From assembly GCF_003945385.1 (NCBI RefSeq), contig NZ_AP018920.1, forward strand, positions 1,240,001 to 1,304,000: a DNA stretch of 64,000 nt. Reading direction: 5' to 3'. The number at the start of each line of letters is the position of its first letter. Positions within the stretch are counted from its first letter, which is position 1. The translations under genes were made by a program, and so were the position numbers. This DNA comes from Pseudonocardia autotrophica (GTDB taxonomy: Bacteria > Actinomycetota > Actinomycetes > Mycobacteriales > Pseudonocardiaceae). Positions 1 to 8,720 of the stretch are shown here, in pieces. A model generated the notes under the pieces. That model made no database searches, was not told the origin of the DNA, and saw only the letters and a list, made by a program, of their open reading frames with translations.

Positions 1-405
1 CACCGGATCGGGCGCGGCGGGATCCGGGCCGACCGGCACCGGCAACGCGAGCAGGTCACCCTCGGACAGCCGGCGGCCGCCGGTGCGTGCCCGCAGGCCG
101 AGCGCGATGCCGTCGTCGCGGCCGGGGCCCCACCAGCTCTCCTGCTGCCCGGGGACCAGCAGGCCGGCGGCCTCCGCCCCGCAGAGCCCGGCGAGCCGGC
201 GCAACGCGTCGACCGCCTCCGGCGAGCCGGCCGGGGAGCGGAGCCCGGTGGCGACGGCGACGCCGGTCTCCAGCACCTCGGTGAGGTCGGGCTGCGCGGA
301 CTCGCGGGCCGGCGCGGTACGGAAACGATCGGCGAACCGGGGTCGCAGCCCGGTGCGGCCGCCGGACGCGCGTCCGCCGCGTTCGGAGTCCCCCTCGGCC
401 GGCAC
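1..405 (-). CDS. Partial hypothetical protein, N-terminal 135 codons
   Basis: The gene runs off the left edge, so only its first 135 codons are visible. I place the GTG start at 405 because a TATTCT hexamer (412-417 on the minus strand) sits 6 nt before it, the same leaderless arrangement seen at many genes here, and the frame stays open to base 1. The visible protein has a charged, Gly/Arg-rich first 25 residues, then an Ala/Leu-rich stretch (LETGVAVATGL, then VDALRRLAGLCGAEAAGLLV) that resembles the start of a GAF-type sensor domain. No catalytic motif is in view. It is divergent from the K+ channel gene, with both start codons within 75 bp. Function is not assigned; a GAF sensor kinase is only a guess. 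Confidence 0.55.
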   Translation of the reverse strand, partial: MPAEGDSERGGRASGGRTGLRPRFADRFRTAPARESAQPDLTEVLETGVAVATGLRSPAGSPEAVDALRRLAGLCGAEAAGLLVPGQQESWWGPGRDDGIALGLRARTGGRRLSEGDLLALPVPVGPDPAAPDPV

Positions 406-476
406 CCGGTCAGAATAGGGTGCGGCGCGGCCCCGCGCGGCGCCCGTGGCCGCCCCCGGGGGCTAGCCTTCGCCAC

Positions 477-1529
477 GTGATCGGCTCATCCCGCCTCGCA
501 GCCCTCGATCCGCAGGTCGAGGGCGCGCTGCGGATGCCGGACGCCCGCTCGGGCCCGGTCCGCGCCCTGGTGACCCGGTTGCTGGTCGCGCTGTTCGCGC
601 TCGGCGCGACGACGCTGATCGTCTACCTCGGGCGCGACGGGTACCTCGACAACAACGGCGCGGGCGACATCTCGATGATGGACGCGCTGTACTACGCCAC
701 GGTGTCGCTCTCGACGACCGGCTACGGCGACATCGTCCCGGTCACCCCGACCGCCCGCGCCGTGAACATCGCCGTGATCACCCCACTGCGACTGCTGTTC
801 CTGATCGTCCTCGTCGGGACGACCGTCGAGCTGCTCACCGAGCGCTCCCGGCAGTCCTTCCGGATCCAGCGCTGGAGGTCCCGCGTGCGCGACCACACCG
901 TCGTCGTCGGCTACGGAACGAAGGGCCGGGCCGCGGTCGAGACGCTGCTGGGCGACGGCGTCGAACCGGAGAAGATCGTGGTGGTGGACACCGACCGGGC
1001 GCGTCTCGACGTCGCGTCCGGGCTGGGGCTGGTGACGGTGTCCGGCAACGCGACCCGGTCGGCGGTGCTGCGGATCGCCGGGGTGCAGCTGGCGACGACG
1101 CTGGTGGTCGCGCTGGACCGGGACGACACCGCGGTGATGGTCACGCTGACGGCCCGCGAGCTGTCCCGGTCGATCTCGATCGTGGCGGCCGTCCGGGAGG
1201 CGGAGAACGTGCACCTGCTGCGCCAGTCCGGGGCGAGCTCGGTGATCGTCTCGGACGAGACGGCGGGCCGGCTGCTGGGCGTCGCGACCCGGTCCCCGGC
1301 CGTCGTCGAGGTGGTGGAGGACCTGCTGACCCCGGACGCCGGGTTCGCCATCACCCAGCGTCAGGTGGAGCCCGCCGAGGTGGGCGGCTCGCCCCGGCAC
1401 CTGCCCGACATCGTGCTGGGCGTGGTGCGGGGCGAGCAGCTGTACCGGGTCGACTCGCCGTCGGTCGACGCCCTGGAGCGCGGCGACCAGCTGCTCTACG
1501 TGCGCAAGGCGACGCCACCGGACGACTGA
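477..1529 (+). CDS. Two-TM potassium channel with cytosolic TrkA-N (RCK) domain
   Basis: A 350-residue protein. An N-terminal membrane helix (about 30-51) is followed by a pore loop with the K+ selectivity filter TTGYGD (about 80-85), a second helix (RLLFLIVLVGTTVEL), then a Rossmann-type RCK domain starting VVVGYGTKGRAA (GxGxxG nucleotide-binding loop) and a TrkA-C-like C-terminus. This is the classical bacterial ligand-gated K+ channel layout: pore in the membrane, NAD/ATP-binding RCK ring in the cytosol. The GTG at 477 is preferred over an upstream ATG at 420 because TAGCCT (464-469) lies 7 nt before it. Its relationship to nudC, mycoredoxin and uvrD2 downstream matches mycobacterial Rv3200c, although eight genes are inserted here. 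Confidence 0.9.
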   Translation: MIGSSRLAALDPQVEGALRMPDARSGPVRALVTRLLVALFALGATTLIVYLGRDGYLDNNGAGDISMMDALYYATVSLSTTGYGDIVPVTPTARAVNIAVITPLRLLFLIVLVGTTVELLTERSRQSFRIQRWRSRVRDHTVVVGYGTKGRAAVETLLGDGVEPEKIVVVDTDRARLDVASGLGLVTVSGNATRSAVLRIAGVQLATTLVVALDRDDTAVMVTLTARELSRSISIVAAVREAENVHLLRQSGASSVIVSDETAGRLLGVATRSPAVVEVVEDLLTPDAGFAITQRQVEPAEVGGSPRHLPDIVLGVVRGEQLYRVDSPSVDALERGDQLLYVRKATPPDD

Positions 1530-1537
1530 GCGGGTAC

Positions 1538-1568
1538 TTGACCTGAACTCAACTTCAGGTCGCAGGGT
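1538..1568 (+). promoter_or_regulatory. MerR-type promoter/operator of the split transketolase
   Basis: TTGACC (-35, 1538-1543) and CAGGGT (-10, 1563-1568) are separated by 19 bp, the long spacer typical of MerR-regulated promoters. The spacer is an inverted repeat, GACCTGAA-n6-TTCAGGTC (1540-1561). The ATG at 1576 is only 7 nt past the -10, so the transcript is probably leaderless. Almost the same sequence occurs at 34073-34103. Confidence 0.75.
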
Positions 1569-1575
1569 GGTCGGC

Positions 1576-2277
1576 ATGAGTATCGGAACGACGACCACCG
1601 CCGGGTACGACGCCCTTCCCGGGTTACTGGCCCGGATGACCGGCGACGAGAAACACGATCCCGCCTCGCTGTCCACCCTCGACGTGCTCTGGGTGCTCCA
1701 CGACCGGGTGCTGCGCGTCGGCCCGTCCCTCGTGGCGGACCCGGACCGCGACCGGTTCCTGGTGTCCAAGGGGCACGGTCCGATGGCGCTCTACGCGGTG
1801 CTCGCCGCGAAGGGCTTCCTGGACCCGGCCGAACTGTCCGGTTTCGCCCGGTTCGACTCACCGCTGGGGCATCACCCGGACCGGACCCTGGTGCCGGGTG
1901 TGGAGATCTCCTCCGGCTCGCTGGGGCACGGACTCGGCCTCGCGGTCGGCACGGCGCTCGGGCTGCGGCTCACCGCTCGCACCGCCCGCACCGTCGTACT
2001 GGTCGGCGACGCCGAGCTCGACGAGGGGTCGAACGCCGAGGCCGTCCAGTACGCCGGCCGGGCCGGTCTGGACGGGCTGACCGCGGTCGTGATCGACAAC
2101 TCGTCGGCGACCCACGGCTGGCCCGGCGGGATCGCCGCGCGGTTCGCCGTCGAGGACTGGGCCACCGTCGACGTCGACGGCCGCGACCACGACGCGCTGT
2201 ATCGCGCCTTCACCGTCCCGCACCCCGGCCGTCCGCTGGCCGTCGTCGCCCGCGTCGAGCCGAAGGAGACCCGCTGA
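1576..2277 (+). CDS. Transketolase, N-terminal (thiamine diphosphate-binding) subunit
   Basis: A 233-residue protein covering only the N-terminal third of transketolase. It shows the KGHGPMALYAVL and GSLGHGLGLAVG blocks and the thiamine diphosphate/Mg motif GDAELDEGSNAEAVQ followed by VIDNSS. In split transketolases this subunit holds the cofactor diphosphate and pairs with the pyrimidine-binding subunit encoded by the next gene, whose ATG overlaps this stop (TGATG at 2275-2279), so the two are probably translated together. The reaction is ketol transfer between sugar phosphates. I choose the ATG at 1576 rather than a GTG at 1567 because of its spacing to the -10 at 1563-1568. At 233 residues it is shorter than many family members (about 270). 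It is led by a MerR-type promoter. Confidence 0.85.
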   Translation: MSIGTTTTAGYDALPGLLARMTGDEKHDPASLSTLDVLWVLHDRVLRVGPSLVADPDRDRFLVSKGHGPMALYAVLAAKGFLDPAELSGFARFDSPLGHHPDRTLVPGVEISSGSLGHGLGLAVGTALGLRLTARTARTVVLVGDAELDEGSNAEAVQYAGRAGLDGLTAVVIDNSSATHGWPGGIAARFAVEDWATVDVDGRDHDALYRAFTVPHPGRPLAVVARVEPKETR

Positions 2278-3224
2278 TGTCTGCCGCCACTGCTGCCCCT
2301 GTCACCACTGCCGCCTCTGCTCTGCTCACCGACCCGCAGCGCCCCGCCGACCAGCGGGAACGCTTCTATCGCCTGCTCCCCGAGCTGCTCGCCGACGACC
2401 CGCGGGCGGTCGCACTGCTCGCCGACATCGGCGCCGGATACGTCGACCTGCCGCCGTCGGTCGCGGACCGGGTGCTGAACCTCGGGATCCGCGAGCAGCT
2501 GCTCGTCTCGGCCGCCGGCGGGCTCGCGCTGACCGGGCTGCGACCGATCGTGCACACCTTCGCGCCGTTCCTCGTCGAGCGTCCGTACGAGCAGCTCAAG
2601 CTCGACCTCGGGCACCAGGACGCCGGTGCGGTGCTGGTCTCGGCGGGCGCGTCCTACGACATGGCGGGAGCGGGCGAGACCCACTTCGGCTCCCGGGACG
2701 TGGGGCTGCTCGACACCCTGGACGGCTGGACGGTGCACGTCCCCGGGCACGCCGACGAGGCCGAGACACTGATCCGCGCGGCGCTGCCCGTCGACGACCG
2801 GGTGTACGTCCGGCTCTCCGGGGCGTCCAACGCGCGGCCGCTGGGCACGGGGCCGGAGATGACGGTGCTGCGGCGCGGGACCCGGGGGACGGTCGTCGCG
2901 GTCGGCCCGCTCGCCGACCGGGTCCTGACGGCGGTCGCGGATCTCGACGTGACGGTCCTGTACGCGGCGACCGTCCGGCCGTTCGACGCGCACACGCTGG
3001 TCGCGACGCTGACCGAGCCGGACGTCGTGCTGGTCGAGCCCTACCTGGCGGGCACCTCGGTGCCCCAGGTGTCCGATGCGCTGGCCGGGATCCGGCACCG
3101 GGTGCTCGGCCTCGGTGTCGGACGGGCCGAGCTGCGCCGCTACGGCACCCCGGCCGAGCACGACCGCGCGCACGGGCTGGACGTGCCGGGGATCCGCCGA
3201 TCGGTCGCCGCGTTCCTCTCGTAG
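2277..3224 (+). CDS. Transketolase, C-terminal (pyrimidine-binding) subunit
   Basis: A 315-residue partner of the preceding gene. It carries the pyrimidine-binding domain (LNLGIREQLLVSAAGGLALTGLRP, with the cofactor-activating Glu in the GIREQ segment), a block YDMAGAGETHFGSRDVGLLDTL and a C-terminal transketolase-C domain (residues about 185-310). Together the two subunits make one complete transketolase. It starts on the ATG that overlaps the upstream stop by one base. Because the operon has its own MerR-type promoter, it may be a stress-inducible transketolase-like enzyme rather than the housekeeping pentose-phosphate one; that is inference, and the true ketose donor is unknown. Confidence 0.85.
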   Translation: MSAATAAPVTTAASALLTDPQRPADQRERFYRLLPELLADDPRAVALLADIGAGYVDLPPSVADRVLNLGIREQLLVSAAGGLALTGLRPIVHTFAPFLVERPYEQLKLDLGHQDAGAVLVSAGASYDMAGAGETHFGSRDVGLLDTLDGWTVHVPGHADEAETLIRAALPVDDRVYVRLSGASNARPLGTGPEMTVLRRGTRGTVVAVGPLADRVLTAVADLDVTVLYAATVRPFDAHTLVATLTEPDVVLVEPYLAGTSVPQVSDALAGIRHRVLGLGVGRAELRRYGTPAEHDRAHGLDVPGIRRSVAAFLS

Positions 3225-3233
3225 GGTCGCGGG

Positions 3234-4097
3234 GTGCGCCTCGCCACCTGGAACGTGAACTCGGCGAAGTCCCGGCTGCCCCGCCTGCTGCCCTGGCTGG
3301 ACGAGCGGGCACCGGACGTCGTCTGCCTGCAGGAGACCAAGCTCTCCGACGACGACTTCGCCGCCCTCTTCGACGACGAGCTCGCCGCGCGCGGCTACGC
3401 CGTCGCGCACCACGGTGAGGGCCGGTGGAACGGCGTCGCGCTGCTGTCCCGGGTCGGGCTCGACGACGTCGTGCGGGGGCTGCCCGGCGAGCCGGTGTTC
3501 GCCGAGGGCGGGCGCACCGGGACGGACGCGCGCGCCGTCACCGCGACCTGCGGCGGGCTGCGGGTGACCTCGGTGTACGTGCCGAACGGGCGCACCCCGG
3601 ACGACCCGCACTACGGCTACAAGCTGCGCTGGCTGGACGCGCTGCGCGAGCTGGTCGTCGCCGGTGATCCGGCGACGACCGTCGTGGCCGGGGACATGAA
3701 CATCGCCCCCACCGACGACGACGTGTGGGATCGCCCGGCGTTCGACGGCGCCACCCACGTCACCCCGGACGAGCGGGCCGCGCTCGCCGCGCTGCAGGCC
3801 ACCGGGTTGCACGACGTCGTGCGGGACCGCTGGCCCGACGAGCGGGTCTTCAGCTACTGGGACTACCGGGCCGGCCGGTTCCATCAGGACCAGGGCATGC
3901 GGATCGACCTGGTGCTGGCCGGTGACGGCCCGGCGGGTCGACGGGCGGCCGCCTGGGTGGACCGCAAGGCCCGCAAGGGCAAGCTGCCCAGCGACCACGC
4001 GCCGGTGCTCGTCGATCTCGACGAGGCCCCGGACGGTGACGTCGGCCCGATGGTGCCGCCGCCCTCGTCCCCGGCGCCACTGGTCCGAAAGAAGTAG
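3234..4097 (+). CDS. xth: Exodeoxyribonuclease III
   Basis: A 287-residue endonuclease/exonuclease/phosphatase-fold protein. Visible catalytic blocks are WNVNSAKSRLPRLLPWL, CLQETKL (metal-binding Glu), SVYVPNGRTPDDPHYGYKLRWLDAL, GDMNIAPTDDDVWD (Asp/Asn pair), FSYWDYRAGRFHQDQGMRIDLVL and SDHAPVLVDLD (catalytic His). The family cleaves at abasic sites and degrades duplex DNA 3' to 5' in base-excision repair. The GTG at 3234 follows the upstream stop by 9 bp. A TAGGGT hexamer (3222-3227) overlaps that stop codon and lies 6 nt before the GTG, so it may have its own leaderless transcript as well as readthrough from the transketolase operon. Confidence 0.93.
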   Translation: MRLATWNVNSAKSRLPRLLPWLDERAPDVVCLQETKLSDDDFAALFDDELAARGYAVAHHGEGRWNGVALLSRVGLDDVVRGLPGEPVFAEGGRTGTDARAVTATCGGLRVTSVYVPNGRTPDDPHYGYKLRWLDALRELVVAGDPATTVVAGDMNIAPTDDDVWDRPAFDGATHVTPDERAALAALQATGLHDVVRDRWPDERVFSYWDYRAGRFHQDQGMRIDLVLAGDGPAGRRAAAWVDRKARKGKLPSDHAPVLVDLDEAPDGDVGPMVPPPSSPAPLVRKK

Positions 4098-4200
4098 CCA
4101 CTCACCGAGGCCCCGTGCGACAAGGTGTGGTTCGTCTTGCAACGTTCGGAGTAACGCTGATAGCCCACCGCATGTGGATCGCTACTCTCGGGGGAAGACC

Positions 4201-5163
4201 ATGAACCAGAACCGCATCGGTCGCACCGTCGGCGCGTCCGTCGCCGCGTTCGCGCTCGTCGGACTCACCGCCTGCGGCGGCGAGACACCGTCGATCCCGA
4301 CCGAGCTGCCGGAGGTGCCCGGTGTCGGGGACCCGCGGCAGGCGTTCGGCGACGCGCACCAGAAGGCACTCGGGCTCGCCGCGCTCGGCGGCATCGGCCT
4401 GGAGCAGGGCGTCGGTGAGCAGGTGAAGGACCTGGCACCGCAGGTTCAGCAGGAGGGCCAGCAGCTCAACGAGCGGCTGCGCGGGCTCGCGTCCGGCATC
4501 GGCGTCTCGCTGCCCGACCAGGTCTCGCCCGAGATCCAGGCCCAGGTCGACGACCTGTCGGCCCGGACCGGCGAGCAGTTCGACCAGGGCTGGCTGCAGG
4601 CCGCCCAGGAGCAGGTCGGGCAGCTGAACGAGCAGGCGCAGGGCCTGCTGAACGTGCCGGGGCTCCCACAGGAGCAGATCGACCAGGCCCGTGCCCAGCT
4701 GACCAACCTGGGGGAGCTGAAGACGCAGCTGGACGAGGCCGCGGCGGCCGCGGGCGCGGCGACCCCCGGCGGCGACGGAGCGGGCTCCGGCGACGGTGCG
4801 GACGGCCAGGCGGCCGGTCCGGACGCCGGTGGCCAGGCCGGTGACGGCTCGGGATCCGGTCCGGACGGCACCGCGGGCGGCGGCTCCGGCGACGGCAGCG
4901 GCAGTGGCAGCGGCAGCGGCAGTGGCAGTGGCGCCGCCGGCAACGGCAGCGGCAGCGGCAACGGCAGCGGGTCCGGCTCCGCTGACGGCAACGGATCTGC
5001 CAACGGTTCCGGCTCCGGTCAGGGCGGTGCCCCGGCGGTCGACGCCGGCACCGGCGGCCAGGCCGCGTCGGCGTCCGACTCCGCGCTGCCGGTGGCGCTG
5101 GGCGGGGCCGGGCTGGTCCTGCTGGTGGCCGGCGCCCTCCGGCTGCGCCGCTCGCGCGCGTGA
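4201..5163 (+). CDS. Secreted lipoprotein-like, Gly/Ser-rich surface protein with C-terminal anchor
   Basis: A 320-residue exported protein. The start ATG follows GGGGGA and a TACTCT hexamer at 4183-4188. The N-terminus has a signal peptide ending LVGLTAC (lipobox-like, Cys about residue 21). Residues about 35-170 are Gln/Leu-rich and probably helical (coiled-coil-like). Residues about 185-285 are a low-complexity Gly-Ser-Asp/Asn linker made of GSGSGS and GNGSGS runs. The C-terminus is a hydrophobic helix, ALPVALGGAGLVLLVAGAL, then the positive tail RLRRSRA. That is the layout of a cell-wall anchored protein, but no clean LPXTG or LAXTG precedes the helix. The next gene overlaps by 4 nt and encodes a sortase, so the pair is probably enzyme and substrate. 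No homologous function is recognised. Confidence 0.75.
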   Translation: MNQNRIGRTVGASVAAFALVGLTACGGETPSIPTELPEVPGVGDPRQAFGDAHQKALGLAALGGIGLEQGVGEQVKDLAPQVQQEGQQLNERLRGLASGIGVSLPDQVSPEIQAQVDDLSARTGEQFDQGWLQAAQEQVGQLNEQAQGLLNVPGLPQEQIDQARAQLTNLGELKTQLDEAAAAAGAATPGGDGAGSGDGADGQAAGPDAGGQAGDGSGSGPDGTAGGGSGDGSGSGSGSGSGSGAAGNGSGSGNGSGSGSADGNGSANGSGSGQGGAPAVDAGTGGQAASASDSALPVALGGAGLVLLVAGALRLRRSRA

Positions 5164-5942
5164 GCCCGCGGCGCCGGCGCCCGCGCGGCGGTGCCCGGGG
5201 AGCGGCAGCCCTGCTGCTCCTGGGCACCGCGCTGCTGGGTACCGGCGCCGGGCTCGCCGCCGGCGGTGACGCACCGCGGATCACCGCCGAGGAGCTGGGC
5301 GACGTCCCGGCCGGCTCGGCGCCGCCGCTGCGGCTGGTCCCCGCCGCGGCGGTCCTGCCGGTGCTCGCCGCACCGCCGTCCGGCCCCGGCCCGGCAACCT
5401 CCGACGCGCCGTGGCTGCTCTCGGCGGTGCACCCACGCGCGGCCCCGTCCCAGCCCGGATCCCGGCCCGCGTCCCCGGCCCCGGCCGTGGCGCCCCGCCC
5501 GGTGTCGCCCGCGACCCTGGAGCTCCCCGGGCGGGGGATCAGCGCCCCCGTCGAGCCGGTCGGTACCGGGCGCGATGGAGGAATGGTCGTCCCCGAGCAG
5601 GTCCGGCACGTCGGCTGGTGGGCACCGGGTGTGCTGCCGGGCGGGGCGGCGGGCAGCGCGGTGCTCGCCGGGCACGTCGACTCGCGTACCCAGGGCGTCG
5701 GCGTACTGGCGGTGCTGCCACAGCTCACCGACGGCGAACCGGTCGTCGTCCGCGGTACGGACGGCCGGGCCGCGACGTTCCGGGTGGCGGCCCGCCGCGA
5801 GTACGGCAAGTACGACCTGCCCCGCGAGGTCTTCCGCCGGGACGGACCCCCGCAGCTCGTCCTGATCACCTGCGGCGGAGCGTTCGATCCCGCGGCCGGC
5901 AGCTACGAGTCGAACATCGTGGTCTACGCCGTGCCCGCCTGA
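5160..5942 (+). CDS. Class F-like sortase
   Basis: A 260-residue protein with an N-terminal hydrophobic segment (AALLLLGTALLGTGAGLAA), a Pro/Ala-rich spacer to about residue 115, then a sortase beta-barrel domain. Catalytic features are the His in AVLAGHVDS and the Cys in LVLITCGGAF, followed by GSYESNIVVYAVPA where sortases carry their third active-site region. Sortases cut a C-terminal sorting signal and attach proteins to cell-wall precursors outside the membrane. The GTG start overlaps the stop of the putative surface protein (GTGA, 5160-5163), indicating translational coupling. Class is judged from the short domain and C-terminal motif, not from a tree. Confidence 0.88.
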   Translation: MSPRRRRPRGGARGAAALLLLGTALLGTGAGLAAGGDAPRITAEELGDVPAGSAPPLRLVPAAAVLPVLAAPPSGPGPATSDAPWLLSAVHPRAAPSQPGSRPASPAPAVAPRPVSPATLELPGRGISAPVEPVGTGRDGGMVVPEQVRHVGWWAPGVLPGGAAGSAVLAGHVDSRTQGVGVLAVLPQLTDGEPVVVRGTDGRAATFRVAARREYGKYDLPREVFRRDGPPQLVLITCGGAFDPAAGSYESNIVVYAVPA

Positions 5943-5992
5943 CCGGGTGTCCCGCTCCGGGCCCGCTCCGCCGAGCGCCTACCCTGACCTGC

Positions 5993-7273
5993 GTGAGCAC
6001 CTCCACCGCGACCGACGCCGCCCTGTCCGGAGACTCCGAGGCTCCGGAGTTCGCCGCCGTCCGAGAGGCCGCGCAGCGCGCCCGGGCCGCCGCCCCGGCC
6101 GTGCGGGCCGCGGGGGAGGGCCGGATCGACGACGCGCTGCGGGCCGCCGCCGCGCGGATCCGGGACCGGGCCGTCGAACTGCTCGAGGTCAACGCCGCCG
6201 AGGTCGCCTCCGCGGAGCGCAACGGAATGGCCGCCGGGCTGCTCGACCGGCTCCGGCTCGACGAGGAGCGCCTCGCCGGCATCGCCACCCAGCTGGAGGT
6301 GCTCGCCGCGACCCCCGAGCCGCCGACCGAGTGGCCGGTGCGGACCCTGGAGACCGGCGAGCGGGTGTTCGAGCGGCGGATCCCGGTCGGCGTCATCGGC
6401 GCCGTGTTCGAGGCCCGGCCGAACGTCACCCTCGACGTCGCGTCCCAGGTGCTGAAGGCCCGCAGCGCGGCCGTGCTGCGGACCGGCTCGGCCGCGCTGG
6501 CCAGCGCCACCGCGCTCGTCGAGCAGGTACTGCGCCCGGCGCTGATCGAGGCCGGGCTGCCCGCCGATGCGGTCCAGCTCGTCCCGCTGCCCGGGCACGC
6601 CGGCGCCGAGGCGCTGGTCGGTCTGCCGGACCTGGTGCCGCTGGTCGTGGTGCGCGGGTCCGGCGAGGTCACCCGCAGGCTGACGCTGCTCGGTGCGACC
6701 GCGGGCACCCGGGTCCTCGCGCACGCCGACGGTGGCGGCGTGCTCTACCTGGACTCGTCCGCGACCGCCGACGAGGTCACCCGGCTGGTCACCGACTCGA
6801 CGGACCGGCTCGGCGTCTGCAACCGGCTGAACCTGCTGCTGGTGGACCGGCCGGTCTACGACACGCTGCTGCCGGTCGCGAAGGCGGCCCTCGACGCCCG
6901 CGGCATCACGCTGTCCGAGCCGCCGCACACGCACCGGCTCGGCCACGAGTGGGCGCTGGACTCCGGCGCCGAGGCGCACGTGACCGTCGCCCCCGTCGAC
7001 GGCCCGGACGACGCCGCCGACACCGCAGCCCGGGAGACCTCGGGACTGGCGGCGACCATCTGCGCCGCCGACGCCGACGTCGCGCAGCGGTTCATCGACC
7101 GCTACACCGGCACCGGGGTGTTCTGGAACACCACCTCCCGGCTGCTCGACGGCTACAAGCTGCTCGGCCTGCCCGAGACCGGGATCAACGTCGATCACAC
7201 GCCCGGCCCGCGCGGCCCGGTCACCTACCGTGACCTGGGGCTGCGCCAGTTCGTCGTGCTGCCGCCCGCCTGA
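5993..7273 (+). CDS. proA: Gamma-glutamyl phosphate reductase
   Basis: A 426-residue aldehyde-dehydrogenase-fold enzyme of proline synthesis that reduces gamma-glutamyl phosphate with NADPH. Recognisable blocks are RIPVGVIGAVFEARPNVTLDVASQ, the cysteine loop DRLGVCNRLNLLLVD (catalytic Cys), and the end GLPETGINVDHTPGPRGPVTYRDLGLRQFVV. The frame is open far upstream, but the GTG at 5993 gives the normal family length and has TACCCT (5980-5985) 7 nt before it, so it is likely leaderless. No proB or proline kinase lies nearby. Confidence 0.95.
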   Translation: MSTSTATDAALSGDSEAPEFAAVREAAQRARAAAPAVRAAGEGRIDDALRAAAARIRDRAVELLEVNAAEVASAERNGMAAGLLDRLRLDEERLAGIATQLEVLAATPEPPTEWPVRTLETGERVFERRIPVGVIGAVFEARPNVTLDVASQVLKARSAAVLRTGSAALASATALVEQVLRPALIEAGLPADAVQLVPLPGHAGAEALVGLPDLVPLVVVRGSGEVTRRLTLLGATAGTRVLAHADGGGVLYLDSSATADEVTRLVTDSTDRLGVCNRLNLLLVDRPVYDTLLPVAKAALDARGITLSEPPHTHRLGHEWALDSGAEAHVTVAPVDGPDDAADTAARETSGLAATICAADADVAQRFIDRYTGTGVFWNTTSRLLDGYKLLGLPETGINVDHTPGPRGPVTYRDLGLRQFVVLPPA

Positions 7274-7312
7274 GGACGCCATCCTGTCGGTGCAGCGGGT
7301 TAGCCTCGCCGT

Positions 7313-8635
7313 GTGTCCGTGACTGATCAGCCCGCCGCCACGCTCCCGCTGCACCGGGCCACGCTCCCGAACGGTCTGCGGGTGCTCGTCGTGCCGGATC
7401 CGGCGACCCCGGCGGTCGGCGTCGCCGTGCACGTCGACGTCGGGTTCCGCTCCGAACCGGAGGGGCGCACCGGGTTCGCGCACCTGTTCGAGCACCTGAT
7501 GTTCCAGGGCAGCGAGAGCCTGGAGAAGCTGGAGCACTTCCGCCAGGTGCAGTCCGCCGGTGGGATCTTCAACGGCTCCACCCACCAGGACTACACCGAC
7601 TACTTCGAGGTGCTGCCCGGCGCCGCGCTGGACCGGGCGCTGTTCCTGGAGGCCGACCGGCTGCGCGCACCGAAGCTGACCGAGGAGAACCTGCGCAACC
7701 AGGTCGACGTGGTGAAGGAGGAGATCCGGCTCAACGTCCACAACCGCCCCTACGGCGGGTTCCCGTGGATCCTGCTGCCGCCGGTCCTCTACGACTCGTT
7801 CCCCAACGCGCACAACGGCTACGGCGACTTCTCCGAGCTGGAGCAGGCGAGCCTCGACGACGCTGCAGCCTTCTTCGACACCTTCTACGCCCCGGGGAAC
7901 GCGCTGGTCACCGTGCACGGCGATCTCGGCGAGCACGGGGTGGAGGGCACGCTCGCACTCGTCGAGCGGCACTTCGGCGACATCCCGGCCCGCCCGGTGC
8001 CGCAGCGCCCCTCGTTCGCCGAGCCGGTGCCCGGCAGCGAGCGCAGGCAGAGCGTGACCGACGCGCACGCCCCGCTGCCCGCGCTGGCCATCGGCTACCG
8101 GGTGCCGGATCCGACCACCGATCCCGGCGGCTACCTCGCGCACACGATGCTGGCCTCCGTCCTCACCGACGGCGAGGCCGCCCGGCTGCAGCGCCGCCTG
8201 GTGCATCAGGACGGCTCGGTCACCGACGTGTCGGCGTCCAACGGCCTGATGGGCGGCCCGTTCGACGCCCGCGACCCGGACACGTTCACGATCACCGCCG
8301 TGCATCCCGCCGAGGTCTCGCCGGACCGGGTGACGGCCGCCGTCGACGAGGAGCTCGACCGGCTCGCCGAGCAGGGCCCGGACACCGACGAGCTGGCCCG
8401 CCAGTCCGCGCGCTGGACCGCGGCGCTGCACCGGGAGGACGACCGCGTCATGTTCCGGATGCTGGGGCTCGGCGCCCGGGAGCTGCTCTACGGCCGAGCG
8501 GAGCTCGCCCTGGAGCTGCCCGCCCGGCTGGCCGCGCTCACCACCTCCGACGTGGCGGCCGCGGCCGCGCGGCTGCGCAACGCGGGCCGTGCGGTGCTGA
8601 CCGTCGAACCGGCATCGCCGGGGGTCGCCGAGTGA
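7313..8635 (+). CDS. M16 family zinc metallopeptidase (catalytic member)
   Basis: A 440-residue insulinase/processing-peptidase-like protein. The inverted zinc motif HLFEH is at residues 57-61, with the distal Glu in VKEEIR. The usual N-terminal strand LPNGLRVLVVPD and the block HQDYTDYFEVLP are present, followed by an M16 C-terminal domain. Likely cytosolic, as no signal peptide is seen. The GTG is 6 nt downstream of TAGCCT (7301-7306). The next gene encodes a second M16 protein that lacks the zinc motif, so the two probably form a heterodimer like mitochondrial processing peptidase or the sphingomonad-type M16 pair. Confidence 0.93.
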   Translation: MSVTDQPAATLPLHRATLPNGLRVLVVPDPATPAVGVAVHVDVGFRSEPEGRTGFAHLFEHLMFQGSESLEKLEHFRQVQSAGGIFNGSTHQDYTDYFEVLPGAALDRALFLEADRLRAPKLTEENLRNQVDVVKEEIRLNVHNRPYGGFPWILLPPVLYDSFPNAHNGYGDFSELEQASLDDAAAFFDTFYAPGNALVTVHGDLGEHGVEGTLALVERHFGDIPARPVPQRPSFAEPVPGSERRQSVTDAHAPLPALAIGYRVPDPTTDPGGYLAHTMLASVLTDGEAARLQRRLVHQDGSVTDVSASNGLMGGPFDARDPDTFTITAVHPAEVSPDRVTAAVDEELDRLAEQGPDTDELARQSARWTAALHREDDRVMFRMLGLGARELLYGRAELALELPARLAALTTSDVAAAAARLRNAGRAVLTVEPASPGVAE

Positions 8636-8720
8636 GCACCGACCACCGCGGCCGACCGCCGGGGCATCCACCAGCCGGGACCGCCGGGAGCACCACCCAC
8701 CACCGAGAGGGAGCCGCCGC

